64,000 bases of DNA from Calothrix sp. NIES-4105 (GCF_002368415.1 NZ_AP018290.1:7431717-7495716), one strand, 5' to 3'. Positions 30,407 to 40,466 are shown, counted from the first letter of the stretch. Made by a program: numbers and translations. The notes: generated from the letters alone by a model not told the origin.

Positions 30407-31681
30407 CTAATCCAGCACTTGAATTAACTTATTAGCTTGAGTTTGCGCGCGTTGCATTGCCTGGACTAAAGGTTGTTCACCAAGTAACGCGCTAATAAAC
30501 TGATTGTCAAAATTATTCATAATCGCAGCAGGATATTTACCTACTTGCCAAGGTATACCGTAATTCACACCTGCTACTAATGAAGACCGTAAACTATCTT
30601 GGTCATAGCCTAAATTAACAGCTACAGATTTACGAGTGGGTAAAGCAAAACCTGTACCAGTCCATTTCTGCATTCCTTCTTTTCCTGTTAGGTATTTAAT
30701 TAACTCCCAAGCTTCGGGTTTGTGTTTACTTTTTTTATTCATTACGTAAGCAACAGTAAAAAGCATTGTACTGCGTTGACCATTAATAGTAGGTATTTCT
30801 GCTGTGGCAAAATTTAGTTTGGGATATGTTTCCCTCAAATAAGGAATTGCCCAGTTACCTTCAATGACCATTGCTGCTTTACCTTGACCGAACATTTCGC
30901 TTCCCGAATTTGTGCCAACATCAGATTTTTGGGCAGACGAACGTTCGTTTCTGTATTGGTCTACAACTGATTGTAAACCTTGTAAACGAGATTGCGAAGC
31001 AAATGCCGCGCGACTTTCACGGTCAACAACTTCACCACCGTAAGCTTTGATTTGATAAACTTGTCGAGCTAATTCTGGATTTTCACCAAAACCGTATTGG
31101 TCAATTCTACCGTCTTTATTTTTATCAATAGTTAGTTTTTTCGCGTATGCGCGTAGTTCTTCCCAAGTTTGGGGAGGATTTTCTAGACCAGCATTGGCAT
31201 AAGCTTGTTTGTTATAAAACAGTGCTAGCGTCGAATAATCTTTGGGTAAACCATAAGTACGATTTTTATATTTAAACGTGTTAAGTAAAGTTGGTTCAAA
31301 GTCTGCTATGTCAAATTCGGGTTTAATATAACCATCCAGAGGTTCTAGCACATCTTGACTCATTAGAAAAGGCGCCTCAAGTGCATCTAGATAAAAGACA
31401 TCGGGAGCAGCGTCACCAACCAAACGGGTTTTCATCACATCCATGTACTGGTCAGCAATTTGCTCATATTTAACTTTAATAATAGGATGTTGTGCTTCAA
31501 AGTCGCGCAAAACACCCGTTAAAAGCTTTTGTTCAGCAGGAGAAGCTCCCCAACCGCTGAGTTTTATGGTAGTCACGCTGGGTACGTTTTGTGTTGTTAG
31601 TACAGGTAAAGTTTGACACCCTACCATGCTGATTGCAATTGCAACTACTAATCCAAGAAAGTTGAACACGCTTTTTCTCAT
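30407..31681 (-). CDS. sugar ABC transporter solute-binding lipoprotein (family 1)
   Basis: 424 residues from ATG 31679-31681 (MRKSVFNFLGLVV); five more upstream codons lack support. The lipobox is AISMVGC. The mature protein has the family 1 pattern: GWGASPAEQKLL, FEAQHPIIKVKYE, DVFYLDALEAP, then AAMVIEGNWAIPYL and GYDQDSLRS. It delivers a carbohydrate to the CUT1 permeases at 26.4-28.2 kb. The substrate cannot be read from the sequence. Confidence 0.9.
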   Translation of the reverse strand: MRKSVFNFLGLVVAIAISMVGCQTLPVLTTQNVPSVTTIKLSGWGASPAEQKLLTGVLRDFEAQHPIIKVKYEQIADQYMDVMKTRLVGDAAPDVFYLDALEAPFLMSQDVLEPLDGYIKPEFDIADFEPTLLNTFKYKNRTYGLPKDYSTLALFYNKQAYANAGLENPPQTWEELRAYAKKLTIDKNKDGRIDQYGFGENPELARQVYQIKAYGGEVVDRESRAAFASQSRLQGLQSVVDQYRNERSSAQKSDVGTNSGSEMFGQGKAAMVIEGNWAIPYLRETYPKLNFATAEIPTINGQRSTMLFTVAYVMNKKSKHKPEAWELIKYLTGKEGMQKWTGTGFALPTRKSVAVNLGYDQDSLRSSLVAGVNYGIPWQVGKYPAAIMNNFDNQFISALLGEQPLVQAMQRAQTQANKLIQVLD

Positions 31682-31989
31682 AATAGCCGGATACAAAGAC
31701 TATTTATTAACTACATATAACTTGGAGAGAGCTAGAAGAATTGTCTGGCATTGTAAAATTTTATTGAGAAGTTAAAGATTTTGAAGCAAAAGATGTATCT
31801 GTAATTTTTGTTCTTGATAGTAAAGTTATAGCACTAATACTAAAGAGATACGTGAAGATATATTCACTAAGAATGAAGATTTATAGAGAAATGCAAGTTA
31901 TTATTACGATAATTTGCCACTTCGCGTAGCACAGAGCGAAAGTTTCGACCAGTACAAATTAATACCTAAGCACCACCTCCAAATAGCCA

Positions 31990-33474
31990 ATGAACTCCAT
32001 TCAGCTCGAAATCCCTGCTTTGGACAGACCGGATGCATCCGCAAGTTCCGTTATTGACTTGGAAGTTACAACCAATCAAAATTTCATAAGTCAAATTACA
32101 ACTCAAAATCTTAAAATACCTAAAGATAAAGTTCGCACCTCTCTGTATGCTTCTACGGTGGATGCTGTTTTTGCAACAATCTTCTCAATCACAACTAGCG
32201 GGATTTTACTAAGTAATTTTTTAGTAGAATTGGGAGCTAACGCTGTAGCTTTCGGAATGCTAACGTCGATACCGATGTTAGTAAATTTAATTCAACCACT
32301 AGGCGCCTACCTTAGTGAGCAGACAACGAGTCGTTTTCGTTATTCAATGTGGATATACGGAACTTCGCGTTTGTTGTGGGTATTGCTAGCAGTAGGAGTT
32401 TTCATGGCTTATGGGGGTTTAATTGATTCACATCAACTTGTCAATTTAACTCTATTTATAGTATTAGCAACAAGCTTGCTTGGAGGACTAGGAGGCGCCT
32501 CTTGGTTGAGTTGGCTAGCTATGATTGTTCCTAGGCGCCTTCGAGGCAGATACTTTGGTATTCGTAATAGTGTAGCAAGTTTAACTAACTTGATTTGTGT
32601 TCCATTCGTGGGGGTTATAGTATCGAATTGGTGTGGTGGAACGCTACAAGGATACGGTATTGTATTGGCAATTGGGATTTTATTTGGTTTTATCAGCCTT
32701 GCATGTCAGTGTTTCAAAGTAGATATTAATCCGCAAGAACAAAATTGGGTAGCAGCAAGAGGAACAGCGTCACAAGAAGAAACTGGTAATACAGTAACTA
32801 ATACTGCTCAACCTGTATTTTCAGCTTTGAGTATTTTTAAAGACTCAAACTTCTTGACTTTCTTGCTGTACTTTGGCTCATGGATGTTTGCTGTTAATTT
32901 GAGTATGCCGTTTTTCAACCTTTACATGTTAGATACACTGGCATTAGATGTAAGCTGGGTGACATTGTATGGTAGTATTCAGGCTGGTGCAAATCTTTTA
33001 TTCATGGTGCTTTGGGGACGTTTGGCAGACCGATTTGGAAATCGTCCAATCATTGCTTCAGTCGGAATTTTAGTTGCAATAACACCTTTATTGTGGTTAG
33101 GAATAGGTACTCATAATATAGATTTATGGTTATGGCTACCGCTTTTACATATCCTTACTGGTGGAACTTGGGCAGCAATTGATTTGTGTAATAATAACTT
33201 ACAGCTAGGAGTGGCACCAATACGCAACCAATCAAGTTATTTTGCTATTGCCGCTGCTGTTGCAGGCGCCTGTGGTGCTTTAGGTACTACAATAGGTGGT
33301 TTTGTTGTACAAAATAATATTTTTGGTGGTTTACCAGGTTTGTTTCTTCTTTCCTGTGTTTTCCGACTGGTTGCTTTAATTCCGGTTGTGTTTGTGAATG
33401 AACCTCGAAGAAAATCTTTGTTTGAATTTATTCAAGAGGTTCGCCGTAGCATAAGTATCTCTGCTGTACTATAA
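31990..33474 (+). CDS. MFS transporter
   Basis: 494 residues, about 12 membrane helices. After a 45-residue cytoplasmic N-terminus the first helices begin at VRTSLYASTVDAVFATIFSI. The inter-domain loop holds a glutamate-rich stretch, and the MFS motif-A-like GRLADRFGNRPIIASVG occurs in the second half. IVPRRLRGRYFGIRNSVASL in the first half is a known feature of cyanobacterial MFS proteins related to sugar/drug exporters. The substrate is unknown. Confidence 0.85.
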   Translation: MNSIQLEIPALDRPDASASSVIDLEVTTNQNFISQITTQNLKIPKDKVRTSLYASTVDAVFATIFSITTSGILLSNFLVELGANAVAFGMLTSIPMLVNLIQPLGAYLSEQTTSRFRYSMWIYGTSRLLWVLLAVGVFMAYGGLIDSHQLVNLTLFIVLATSLLGGLGGASWLSWLAMIVPRRLRGRYFGIRNSVASLTNLICVPFVGVIVSNWCGGTLQGYGIVLAIGILFGFISLACQCFKVDINPQEQNWVAARGTASQEETGNTVTNTAQPVFSALSIFKDSNFLTFLLYFGSWMFAVNLSMPFFNLYMLDTLALDVSWVTLYGSIQAGANLLFMVLWGRLADRFGNRPIIASVGILVAITPLLWLGIGTHNIDLWLWLPLLHILTGGTWAAIDLCNNNLQLGVAPIRNQSSYFAIAAAVAGACGALGTTIGGFVVQNNIFGGLPGLFLLSCVFRLVALIPVVFVNEPRRKSLFEFIQEVRRSISISAVL

Positions 33475-33813
33475 AGTATTTTTATTTACCATAACTACGT
33501 AGATAACACAGAGAAGAGAAAAACTAAGGATTTAGTAACTCTAAATCTTTTGTAAAATTTTTAACTTATAAAACGAACCGCAAAGTACGCTGCATGACAC
33601 AAAGGAAGAAAGTATTTGACATATCCTCTAGGAATTAGGGTAGCATTATGAATTTTCCTAGAGGATATATTTATATCTGATTTATCCTCTAGGAATTAGG
33701 GATTTTCCTAGAGGATATATTTATATCTGATTTATCCTAACTCCTAAGAAACCGGGCTTCTTTACGAAACATTAAGGGTTTCTAGCAATATTTTTCGCTC
33801 TTAAGCCCGGTTT
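33475..33813. repeat. tandem palindromes between MFS gene and ThiF-like fragment
   Basis: TATCCTCTAGGAA...TTCCTAGAGGATA occurs twice in tandem (about 33618-33670 and 33680-33720) with identical flanks. It is followed by a long hairpin GAAACCGGGCTTC...AAGCCCGGTTTC (33748-33815). No gene is seen. Confidence 0.65.
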
Positions 33814-34005
33814 CTAGACAGGCGTGCATTCCGGTGAGCCTAGCGGAATTTTGTAGAGGTCTGTAAACAATATTTGTCGAGTCAGATTACTTAGTTCAAG
33901 TGTATCAAAATCTAAAAGTCTTAATTCTTTGAAACCTGCACCAATTAAAGTTCCAGCTAAGATAACACGCATCAACTTGAAAACTTCAGTCGGTGTGCCC
34001 CGCAC
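33814..34005 (-). pseudogene. fragment of a ThiF/MoeB/HesA-type E1-like adenylyltransferase
   Basis: The 63-residue frame contains LIGAGFKELRLLDFDTLELS, then NLTRQILFTD. This matches the core of E1-like enzymes (Rossmann glycine, D-x-D-x-V/L-E-x-S-N-L-x-R-Q). The glycine-rich loop before it and all the rest of the 250-residue enzyme are missing, and the C-terminus runs into the palindromic repeat. I read it as a gene remnant. Confidence 0.65.
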
Positions 34006-34028
34006 GCTATGCGTTCGAGGCTCAACAC

Positions 34029-35021
34029 CTAAACCTTAATTAAATTTTTGCAGCTACCTGTTTTCTCGAATTCATTAATATTACCAAGCGTTGTCTCGGC
34101 AATATTGCGAAGTGCTTCTTCCGTAAAAAATGCTTGGTGTCCAGTTATTAGCACATTGGGAAAAGTGGTTAGACGTAGAAAAACGTCGTCTTGGATAATG
34201 GTGTCTGATAAATCCTCGAAGAATAAATCTGATTCCTTTTCATACACATCTAAACCTAGAGAACCGATTTTACCCGACTTTAACCCCCTAGTTACGGCTT
34301 TGGCATTAATCAAGGCGCCTCGACTAGTATTAATCAACATTACCCCAGGTTTCATTTGTTCAATTGCATCAGCATTGATAAGGTGATGTGTTTCAGGGGT
34401 AAGCGGACAATGCAACGAAATAATATCAGATTTGCTAAAAATTTCTGATAATTCAACGTATTTAACACCCAGCGCTTCAACTTCAGGATTTTGGTAAACA
34501 TCATAAACTAATAACTTACACCCAAACCCTTGGAGTATTTGAGTAACAATGGCACCTATCCTACCTGTTCCAATAATACCAACAGTGCGCCCATGTAAAT
34601 TAAACCCCATTAAGCCATCTAAAGAAAAATTACCTTCTCTAACACGGTTGTACGCGCGGTAAAGCTTACGATTCAGCGTTAATATCATCGCAATTGTATA
34701 TTCCGCCACAGCTTCAGGTGAATACGCAGGAACACGCACTACAGAAAGACCAAATTCGGCAGCAGCTTTTAAATCAACATTGTTAAAACCAGCACATCTA
34801 AGAGCAACTAACTTAGTTCCGCACGAAGCAAGAACTTTAAGAGTAGCAGCGTCAACTTGGTCATTCACGAAAATACAAACTGCAGGAAAATCTGCTGCAA
34901 GAACAGCTGTATCTTTATTTAGATGAGGGTCAAAGAATACTAAATCATGTTGCTTGCCTAAATTAGCAGCTTCGAGAAATTGACGATCGAATGCTTTAGT
35001 ACTAAATACTGCGACTTTCAT
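34029..35021 (-). CDS. D-2-hydroxyacid dehydrogenase (D-lactate dehydrogenase type)
   Basis: 330 residues from ATG 35019-35021 ([16 protein letters not shown]), matching the usual start; 22 further codons upstream are not needed. Substrate domain, then NAD domain with [12 protein letters not shown]. Catalytic residues: Arg in [10 protein letters not shown], Glu in [15 protein letters not shown] and His in [15 protein letters not shown]. It reduces pyruvate to D-lactate with NADH, or a related 2-keto acid. Confidence 0.9.
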   Translation of the reverse strand: MKVAVFSTKAFDRQFLEAANLGKQHDLVFFDPHLNKDTAVLAADFPAVCIFVNDQVDAATLKVLASCGTKLVALRCAGFNNVDLKAAAEFGLSVVRVPAYSPEAVAEYTIAMILTLNRKLYRAYNRVREGNFSLDGLMGFNLHGRTVGIIGTGRIGAIVTQILQGFGCKLLVYDVYQNPEVEALGVKYVELSEIFSKSDIISLHCPLTPETHHLINADAIEQMKPGVMLINTSRGALINAKAVTRGLKSGKIGSLGLDVYEKESDLFFEDLSDTIIQDDVFLRLTTFPNVLITGHQAFFTEEALRNIAETTLGNINEFEKTGSCKNLIKV

Positions 35022-35243
35022 AAACACCTGATTGCTTGATAACGTATCTAGTCTCAGCTTTATAATAGCCTTATAATATCCAACCAAATGTACTGATTAA
35101 GCATTAAGCTTTAGGAGAATTACTAATATGACACTCTTCCTCTCTTCCTTTGTGCCCTTTGTGCCTTTGTGGTTAATCATATAAACATAATTTTCACTAA
35201 TTAATCAAAAATACCATAGTCAGTAGATAACAAGGTAAAAATT

Positions 35244-35870
35244 ATGTCATTTGAGTCATACAGAAACATCGCTCAAGTTTTACAGGAATTTAATATTACT
35301 TCATCTGAAGCCAACTTTATTGTAGAAACTAAAATTGATCTTCGAGAAACTTTTAGAGAAGAATTGAACTTTTCGCTACGAGAGTTTACTTTTGAAGACT
35401 CAGAATATGCAATCTGTGAAACTGTGGTTTTTCCAATATTAAGAGAAGTATACCGTAATTACCGAGATAATTTTACACTATGGAGCCATAAAAGCCTTAC
35501 ATATGATATAAATCTTACTGGAATACCTGATTATATCCTCGCGAAGAAATCTCCATTAGGAAAAGAAGTTTTTGATAAACCCTTTTTAATTGCCGTTGAA
35601 GCTAAACGTGATGATTTTATAAAAGGGTGGGGACAGTGTTTAGCAGAAATGGTAGCAATTCAAAAAATTAATCAAAACTTGGAGCAAGATATATATGGCA
35701 TTGTATCCAACGGGCAATTTTGGCAGTTTGGTAAATTAAAGGGCAATATTTACACCAGAGAAATAAAATCATACACACTATCTGATGTAGATAAATTATT
35801 GGCAGCGCTTAACTATATTTTTATGGAATGCCAGCGCACGCTTGATTTATTTAACTGCAAACTCGCTTAA
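35244..35870 (+). CDS. PD-(D/E)XK-type hypothetical protein
   Basis: 208 residues. The core GIPDYILAKKS...PFLIAVEAKRDDF has Asp and E-A-K spaced as in the PD-(D/E)XK nuclease fold, followed by a helix WGQCLAEMVAIQKIN and a strand IYGIVSNGQFWQF. Such a domain occurs in restriction-related and uncharacterised cyanobacterial proteins. There is no methyltransferase or helicase partner nearby. It may have been a defence or repair nuclease. Confidence 0.7.
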   Translation: MSFESYRNIAQVLQEFNITSSEANFIVETKIDLRETFREELNFSLREFTFEDSEYAICETVVFPILREVYRNYRDNFTLWSHKSLTYDINLTGIPDYILAKKSPLGKEVFDKPFLIAVEAKRDDFIKGWGQCLAEMVAIQKINQNLEQDIYGIVSNGQFWQFGKLKGNIYTREIKSYTLSDVDKLLAALNYIFMECQRTLDLFNCKLA

Positions 35871-35946
35871 ATCTTCGTCTGACATACACTTAACTCAATC
35901 GTAGGGTGGGCATTGCCCACCTTACTCTCTAACATTAAACAGCGTT

Positions 35947-38900
35947 TTAAAACGGCACTTTATCCATTATAAAAGTATCTTCTGTACTTCGTGAATAAGA
36001 AGGCGCCTGATTTTTTCCGGCATCAACATTTACCTTTGTATTCACCAACATTAACTCATCTTGCTGTTGCCAAATAGTAAAGATTTCCTCCCTTCCATCA
36101 TTAAGAGTTGCTAAATCAACTTGATAAACTCCCGAAGCTCGCTTTAATTTTAAGCCTAACAAATTTAATAGACGACTAAGAATCTTGATCGTTGGAACTT
36201 GGTCGGTATCTTTAACTAAATTAATACCCAGAACTCGCTTGATATGCTGACTACACTGCAAAACTGTATTTTTGAGTCTTAACAAATCCGTTTCATCTTC
36301 TATAAAACTACGTCCTGACTCTAAAAATTGCTGCATACCTAACGCGCGTAACGCTTCGACTTTTAATGTATAAGTCTTTAAATCGGGTAAAAATACTTTG
36401 CCATCACCCGATAATAACTGTTGGTACCATTCCTGTTTGTCTTTGAGTCTAAAAAATTCGCTTTCGTGCGTGAGATGATAGTGTATTAACAATTGAGCAT
36501 AATACCCTTGGTCATCTCGCATCTTAAGTTCTGGTGTTACAGCGATACCATATCTTTGTCGAAGCGTATATTTACTAATTTGATGACGTTCTTGTTCGCT
36601 AAGTGAATGTTTGGCTGAGATTTTCTCGTACTCTACATAATCTATATCCTTCGCATTCGCAACAGCATTGGCGCCAACTACTTGATTTTGGCGTTTAATT
36701 TTCTTTATACTACAGCTAATTTCTTGTGCTTTCTGACGACTTTGGCGCCAGTATGAATGAACTTTGACGATTTCTAACATCAACCTACGACGAGTTGGCA
36801 AGTCTTCGGGGTCTGTAGCTAAAAATGCATGACGTAAATCGCGGATAATATTTTGATGTACAGCATTACTGCGTAACCATATTTGATGACCGTCTGCAAT
36901 TAAACCTTCTTTCATCGATTGTCGAAACATACAAATCGAAGCATTGACGCGCGCGGACAGTTTTGCCCAAGTTCGCAAATGTACTGGGTCATATACTAAC
37001 GGTAAGTCTACATCGACATGATGTAATGGACTCAGCAAAGCTAAATTTTCTTTTTGGTTTTCCTGATACCACTGCGATAATAATCGATAATTAGTACTAC
37101 CACTACCAATTAATCCAATTCCTCGTTTCGCACACCATACTGTACGTGGTACTGAGTCACGAACGCGCGCTAATGCTTGTCGTGCTTCTGAGTCAGGAAT
37201 TACACCTTGAAAAATTCCATAAACACGGTCAAAGTGGTGAACGTCGATACTAACACCTGTCCCTAAACTAGGTGTCACGAACACCAAATCATAATCTGTA
37301 ACTTTCTGATTGATTTGGGCAACAAAATCTACTGCTGCATGTCCAGGAGTATTAGTAGTACTACTGCTAATTACTAATGATTTTAAAGATATTTTATATG
37401 AACGCTCTAAACGTTCTTTTAAATAACGCTCGATAGTTTCACAACTATATCGTCCTGCACGACTATCGGTAGTAACATAACATTTACGTCCAGCTATTAA
37501 ATCTAGTTCAAGCTGTTGAATCAACGGAGTGGGGTTAGGAGAATCGTAAAATGATATATCCCACCCTTTCTCAGGTTGCCATTCATTTTCCACCACCCAA
37601 GGAGTTATTTCTATTCCTGCTAACTGCTGTATATACTCCAGGGAGATATCTGATAAATCTGCATCTTGGGCAATTACTAAACCACCTGTTGTTAGGACAG
37701 TGTTAATAAGTTCCTGGAATGCTTTAAGAAGTTTGACCCGCTTATCTTTACAAGTAGTACTATGAAGCAAGTGTGACAAAGACTGTTCAACTTCGTCTAA
37801 TATTATTATTCCCCCTGACCAGTCCACTGGGTTAAGTTTCCAAATAGAGTCAACACACAATCCTATAGAGTGATGAGTGCTGAGTGAGTCGTGCTGAGTG
37901 CTGAGTGTTGGCTGTGCTGAGGAGCTACTGTCGTGGGCGGCTTCGCCGACTTGAGGCAAGTGGCGTTGCTTAGTTGTGTATTCTCCGAATCCCCAGTCGA
38001 TACCGATTTTGTCACAAAGGAATTTTCCTAGTTGGATTCGATGGGTTATTAGTAAAATGGGTCGATTATTAATTTTGGCGGATTCAATTACTTTTTGTAG
38101 CGAAGTAGTTTTTCCTGTCCCTTTCGCTGATTTAACACCAACTAATCCAGAGTCTGGAAAGCTTAATTCACCTAAATAACGACGGTTAACGGTCAGTGCA
38201 GCACTCACTGTTAATTGAGTATGAGGTTTCGTTTGAGCTAAATATGTTTCTAAATCTAAGCTAGTACCATAAACAGTATCAACTGCATCGGCGCCTGCAT
38301 TCACTATAAATTCATCAACACCTTTTTCTTTTCCCGGTAATTTCATCACTTGAACTGCACAGTTTTGTGATTGAAACAATAAACCAAGTTGAGAAATTGC
38401 ATTATCAACCGCTGCTATTTTACGAGCTTCCGTCTCAAAATCAAAACAAATATAAAATTGGCGCCTGACTGTAATCGTGAAAGCTGCTAAATCTGGTATA
38501 AGTTGCCGACTAATCACTTTACCAAATTCATTCTTAGTAACGCGATAACCGCTAGTAATTCCAGGTATCGCAATAGCAACATAACCTAGCGATAATAACG
38601 CAGCAGCTTTCTTTACTCCCTCACAAATAATAACTGGTATGTAGCTCTCAATAACCCATTTCCAAAATCCTTCAGCTTCACCGTTCTGATTAATATGTAT
38701 ATTCGCAGGTAAATCTATACCATAACGTTCACAAACTTTCTGCCACACAGGCAATGTTACACGTAAACAAAATACGCGCGTTGCAGTTCCTGGTGGATGC
38801 TCATACTTAATACATTTACCCTTCTGATTAAGTCGGGGTTCATTTGGCTTAAAACATCCCCACTCCATCGCTTCCCAATGATTCAAAGGGTCAAGTCCTG

Positions 38901-39120
38901 AACACCACCAACCCCCAGAACTCACATGTGCGTAACGCTGCAACCAGCTATTTCTGACCATACCCGTGTTAGTACGAGGAACCTGCTCAGAAATCAACAA
39001 GTAATCATAGGCGCCGTTATCTTGAAGTGAACTGAAATTTAAACTCGCAATGTCATAATCAATACCACTACCTCGAACTAACTCTTCAGAATGCTGTGGA
39101 TGCAGATAGTAGCGATACAT
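35947..39120 (-). CDS. CyRepA1-type plasmid replication protein
   Basis: 1057 residues. The N-terminal part (about 100-270) has a Toprim-like DUF3854 pattern (IPVIICEGVKKAAALLSLGY, IPGITSGYRV). A P-loop ATPase follows with Walker A GVKSAKGTGKTTS (about 330) and a DEVE box in GGIIILDEVEQSL (about 440). The C-terminal half holds helicase-like motifs (ALARVRDSVPRTVW). This matches proteins named CyRepA1, linked with replication of cyanobacterial plasmids. Between Walker A and B an insertion AAHDSSSSAQPTLSTQ, encoded by STRR heptamers at 37870-37918, is in frame. Its presence among chromosomal genes suggests an integrated plasmid segment. Confidence 0.78.
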   Translation of the reverse strand: MYRYYLHPQHSEELVRGSGIDYDIASLNFSSLQDNGAYDYLLISEQVPRTNTGMVRNSWLQRYAHVSSGGWWCSGLDPLNHWEAMEWGCFKPNEPRLNQKGKCIKYEHPPGTATRVFCLRVTLPVWQKVCERYGIDLPANIHINQNGEAEGFWKWVIESYIPVIICEGVKKAAALLSLGYVAIAIPGITSGYRVTKNEFGKVISRQLIPDLAAFTITVRRQFYICFDFETEARKIAAVDNAISQLGLLFQSQNCAVQVMKLPGKEKGVDEFIVNAGADAVDTVYGTSLDLETYLAQTKPHTQLTVSAALTVNRRYLGELSFPDSGLVGVKSAKGTGKTTSLQKVIESAKINNRPILLITHRIQLGKFLCDKIGIDWGFGEYTTKQRHLPQVGEAAHDSSSSAQPTLSTQHDSLSTHHSIGLCVDSIWKLNPVDWSGGIIILDEVEQSLSHLLHSTTCKDKRVKLLKAFQELINTVLTTGGLVIAQDADLSDISLEYIQQLAGIEITPWVVENEWQPEKGWDISFYDSPNPTPLIQQLELDLIAGRKCYVTTDSRAGRYSCETIERYLKERLERSYKISLKSLVISSSTTNTPGHAAVDFVAQINQKVTDYDLVFVTPSLGTGVSIDVHHFDRVYGIFQGVIPDSEARQALARVRDSVPRTVWCAKRGIGLIGSGSTNYRLLSQWYQENQKENLALLSPLHHVDVDLPLVYDPVHLRTWAKLSARVNASICMFRQSMKEGLIADGHQIWLRSNAVHQNIIRDLRHAFLATDPEDLPTRRRLMLEIVKVHSYWRQSRQKAQEISCSIKKIKRQNQVVGANAVANAKDIDYVEYEKISAKHSLSEQERHQISKYTLRQRYGIAVTPELKMRDDQGYYAQLLIHYHLTHESEFFRLKDKQEWYQQLLSGDGKVFLPDLKTYTLKVEALRALGMQQFLESGRSFIEDETDLLRLKNTVLQCSQHIKRVLGINLVKDTDQVPTIKILSRLLNLLGLKLKRASGVYQVDLATLNDGREEIFTIWQQQDELMLVNTKVNVDAGKNQAPSYSRSTEDTFIMDKVPF
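37870..37918. repeat. STRR heptamers inside the replication gene
   Basis: GAGTGCTGAGTGAGTCGTGCTGAGTGCTGAGTG units lie within the coding frame and keep it open, giving the segment SAQPTLSTQHDSLSTHHS. Confidence 0.8.
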
Positions 39121-39539
39121 GTTTATTGCCTAACTTCAATGCTTCATACGATGCAAACAACTTAACACGCATCCAGTTTTTTGAATATAGGTACTAAGTA
39201 AAGACTCTAGGGTAATCTAAATTATAATGTTATATAAAATACATCGTTTATTTTTCCCTGCTTTGCTCCCTGCAAACTTAGCGTTCAATCAATAAGTATG
39301 TATTGTAATATTTATCATCTCATAAATTTTGTAAATCAGTAAATTCTCCAAAACTCAACCTTTCTCCTTAATAGTTTACATACGGAAAAAGAAACATTAA
39401 ATAAATATAACAATCACGCTTGCTGCCAAACAGTTATAACTATATTGGTACCATTGTTTTTTAGGAGATTCAATAATATGCTTATAAACTTGTAAAATGA
39501 TTAAGATTTAAAAATTTTTTGTAGATAAAAATAAATCTA
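39121..39539. other. 420-base spacer
   Basis: AT-rich with no open frame of useful size and no recognisable RNA. It probably holds the divergent promoters of the replication gene and xisH. Confidence 0.35.
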
Positions 39540-39966
39540 ATGGCTAAAGACAAACTCCATAACGCTGTTGAAGCTGCACTTATTAAAGATGGATGGATAG
39601 ATATTAAGCCTTTTACGCTCAAATATGAAGATACTGACCTACTTTTAGATATAATTGCGGATAAACTTATCAGCGCTGATAAACAAGGCTTAAAAATCGC
39701 AGTTGAAGTTAAAAGCTTCGGAAATCCAAGCGTAACTTACGATTTTCACGGCTGCAATCGGTCAATATTTACATTATCGTATGGCACTTGACCATTTAGG
39801 TATTAATCGCATTCCTTATCTTGCAATTCCTGAAACCATTTATACAAATTTTTTTACTCAGCCTTTTTTTAGAGATAGCCTTTCGCTACACCGTGTTAAC
39901 CTATTTACTATCGATATCTTTCAGCAGGAGATTGTTCGATGGGACCCCAATCCTACACTTCCTTAA
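39540..39966 (+). pseudogene. xisH: xisH with a one-base frameshift
   Basis: The first part (39540-39791) gives MAKDKLHNAVEAALIKDGW, LLLDIIADKLISAD and KIAVEVKSFGNPSVTYDF, the XisH N-terminus with its D...E-x-K nuclease-fold residues. After TYDFH the frame breaks. Reading on one base later gives AAIGQYLHYRMALDHLG and the rest to 39966 (LAIPETIYTNFF, EIVRWDPNPTLP), the XisH C-terminus. The extra base lies near the cacg at 39748. The gene is either inactive, recoded, or a sequencing error. XisH-family proteins were named for fdxN element excision but are widespread elsewhere. Confidence 0.82.
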
Positions 39967-39980
39967 ATGAACCGAATGAA

Positions 39981-40361
39981 ATGGTTGCTACCCAGTATCA
40001 GCAAGCAATCATTGATAGTTTGTTAGAATCGATTCCCACAAACGTAATTCCAGATACCTTACAAATTGTACCTGTATTTGACCTGCAATCGAATCGTTAT
40101 CAACTTCTTTGTCAAGGTTGGACTTCTGGGGAAAAACGAGTTTTCCATCCAGTTATTCATATTGAGATTATTAATGGCAAAGTTTGGATTCAGCATAATC
40201 AAACCGACGTAGATATTGGGGAAGAACTCTCAAATCGCGGTATCCCAAAATCTCAAATGGTTTTAGGGTTACATCCTCCTTCAATTAGGGAACTTAATCC
40301 AATCTATGACCCTGGCGCCGACGAACTGGATAACGGCGCCATCAAGTCAGCGATTTATTAA
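39981..40361 (+). CDS. xisI: XisI-family protein
   Basis: 126 residues from ATG 39981 (MVATQYQQAIIDSLLE); a longer frame from 39939 overlaps the end of xisH. It shows the family's LQIVPVFDLQSNRYQLLCQGW, IHIEIINGKVWIQHNQTDVD and GIPKSQMVLGLHPP. XisI always follows XisH and is thought to act with it. The partner here is frameshifted, so the pair may be non-functional. Confidence 0.88.
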   Translation: MVATQYQQAIIDSLLESIPTNVIPDTLQIVPVFDLQSNRYQLLCQGWTSGEKRVFHPVIHIEIINGKVWIQHNQTDVDIGEELSNRGIPKSQMVLGLHPPSIRELNPIYDPGADELDNGAIKSAIY

Positions 40362-40466
40362 GTTTATATTCGTTAATTTGTTAAGTTGTTTGGAATTAAG
40401 TAACACTAGTTGACGATGTTGGGTTACGTGCGCGAAGAGCCAACCTACCGGACATAAAAAAGAAAA

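Noticed and set aside
33618-33720. CRISPR-like pair of palindromes
   Set aside because: Only two copies, and the space between is itself repeated; more like a tandem duplication.
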